A stretch of 6,111 nucleotides of DNA from Litorimonas sp049647245. Its GTDB lineage: Bacteria > Pseudomonadota > Alphaproteobacteria > Caulobacterales > Maricaulaceae. The position numbers and the translations under genes were made by a program. Each line of letters opens with the position of its first letter. The stretch's first letter is position 1. The stretch lies in contig JBARXH010000174.1 in NCBI GenBank assembly GCA_049647245.1, forward strand, positions 1 through 6,111, in the 5' to 3' direction. Shown piece after piece: positions 5,918 through 6,111 of this stretch. The notes beneath the pieces were generated by a model, which was given only the letters and a program-made list of their open reading frames with translations, had not been told where the DNA came from and ran no database searches.

Positions 5918-6019
5918 ATGCACAAGGGTCGCGGCCGTCATCGGCGGTTCAGCCCGACGACCGTGGCGTTGGGTCTCGTCGTGGCCGCCGTCTTCGCCGC
6001 GATACTGCTGCTAAGCTAG
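5918..6019 (+). CDS. Short single-helix membrane peptide, hypothetical
   Basis: A 33-residue reading frame. The very basic N terminus MHKGRGRHRRFSP (residues 1-13) is followed by one hydrophobic segment from about T14 to L32 and stops just after it (S33, TAG). The basic-then-hydrophobic layout predicts an inner-membrane peptide with its N terminus in the cytoplasm. It resembles small stress or regulatory membrane peptides in form only; I recognise no family. A weak GGA (5907-5909) lies 8 bases before the ATG. An in-frame ATG at 5885 would give 44 residues with a polar extension, but it has no Shine-Dalgarno sequence, so I prefer 5918. It could be chance, but the charge segregation and the helix-length hydrophobic run argue for a real gene. 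It is divergent from the antiporter and precedes another + strand gene. Confidence 0.42.
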   Translation: MHKGRGRHRRFSPTTVALGLVVAAVFAAILLLS

Positions 6020-6073
6020 GTCGTATACTCACGTCTGGGACGGCTTTTGATCGATATGAGCGGGTCCTGGGCT

Positions 6074-6078
6074 AGGAG
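6074..6078 (+). promoter_or_regulatory. Shine-Dalgarno sequence of the next gene
   Basis: AGGAG lies 8 bases before the ATG at 6087. It is the best ribosome binding site in the window and the main reason to call a gene start at 6087. Confidence 0.5.
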
Positions 6079-6086
6079 CGGCGCCG

Positions 6087-6111
6087 ATGACGGGTCTGGA
6101 CCCGTCGAGGC
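6087..6111 (+). CDS. Start of a downstream gene, 3' partial
   Basis: Only eight codons are visible, reading MTGLDPSR, so the product cannot be named. The call rests on an AGGAG 8 bases upstream of an ATG and on a frame that stays open to the window edge. The first codons lie within an 18-bp palindrome (6089-6106). Confidence 0.45.
6089..6106. repeat. 18-bp inverted repeat at the start of the last gene
   Basis: GACGGGTC and GACCCGTC are perfect 8-bp arms around TG; as RNA this is a 7-bp stem with a CUGG tetraloop. It begins at the G of the ATG at 6087, so a hairpin here could affect translation. If the ATG call is wrong it could be a terminator stem, but the window ends before a T-tract could be seen. 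Confidence 0.4.

Noticed and set aside
4599..6014. 471-codon open frame on the plus strand
   Set aside because: It lies opposite the antiporter and has the charge-rich, motif-free composition of a shadow frame.
6024..6029. TATACT as a -10 element
   Set aside because: No TTGACA-like hexamer lies 16-18 bases upstream and there is no extended -10 TG, so it cannot be called a promoter.
6061..6099. Direct repeat CGGGTCCTGG / CGGGTCTGG with 30-base spacing
   Set aside because: Short, imperfect and GC-rich; only two copies and no known site matches.
1..6111. A novel multi-gene defence or mobile system
   Set aside because: All large genes belong to common housekeeping or transport families. There is no integrase, transposase, nuclease, toxin-antitoxin pair or repeat array, and composition looks uniform by eye.

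Overview
This window looks like an ordinary chromosomal segment of a GC-rich alphaproteobacterium. The closest look, from memory, is the Caulobacterales/Maricaulales/Hyphomonadaceae type. That assignment is inference. It rests on the high GC content, the alphaproteobacterial character of the glutathione S-transferase (GST) next to QueG, and the type of GT2 glycosyltransferase. No rRNA, tRNA, CRISPR array, insertion sequence or phage gene is visible.

Layout. Bases 1-979 (+) hold a cation diffusion facilitator (FieF/YiiP-like zinc exporter) that lacks only its first residues. Bases 1040-1714 (+) encode a GST-like protein. Bases 1737-2801 (+) encode QueG, the epoxyqueuosine reductase of tRNA queuosine synthesis, with a GTG start. 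Bases 2849-4258 (+) encode a membrane GT2 glycosyltransferase, followed 29 bases later by a 72-residue two-helix membrane protein (4288-4506). These five genes share one strand with short gaps (22-60 bases) and no visible terminator, so they may be co-transcribed. On the opposite strand, 4503-5801 encodes a CPA1/NhaP-like Na+(or K+)/H+ antiporter. Its stop codon shares the bases CTAG with the stop of the two-helix gene. The last 310 bases (5802-6111) hold the divergent control region of the antiporter with two near-perfect palindromes, a probable 33-residue single-helix membrane peptide (5918-6019), and the start of another + strand gene at 6087 behind a good Shine-Dalgarno sequence.

Functionally the genes are a mix of metal export, tRNA modification, surface or envelope glycosylation and ion homeostasis. 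They do not form one pathway, and I see no clear new multi-gene system. The points most worth a second look are the rewired metal sites and His-rich loop of the CDF protein, the paired palindromes upstream of the antiporter with centres about three helical turns apart, the tiny membrane peptide, the stop-on-stop convergent overlap, and the degenerate glutathione site of the GST.
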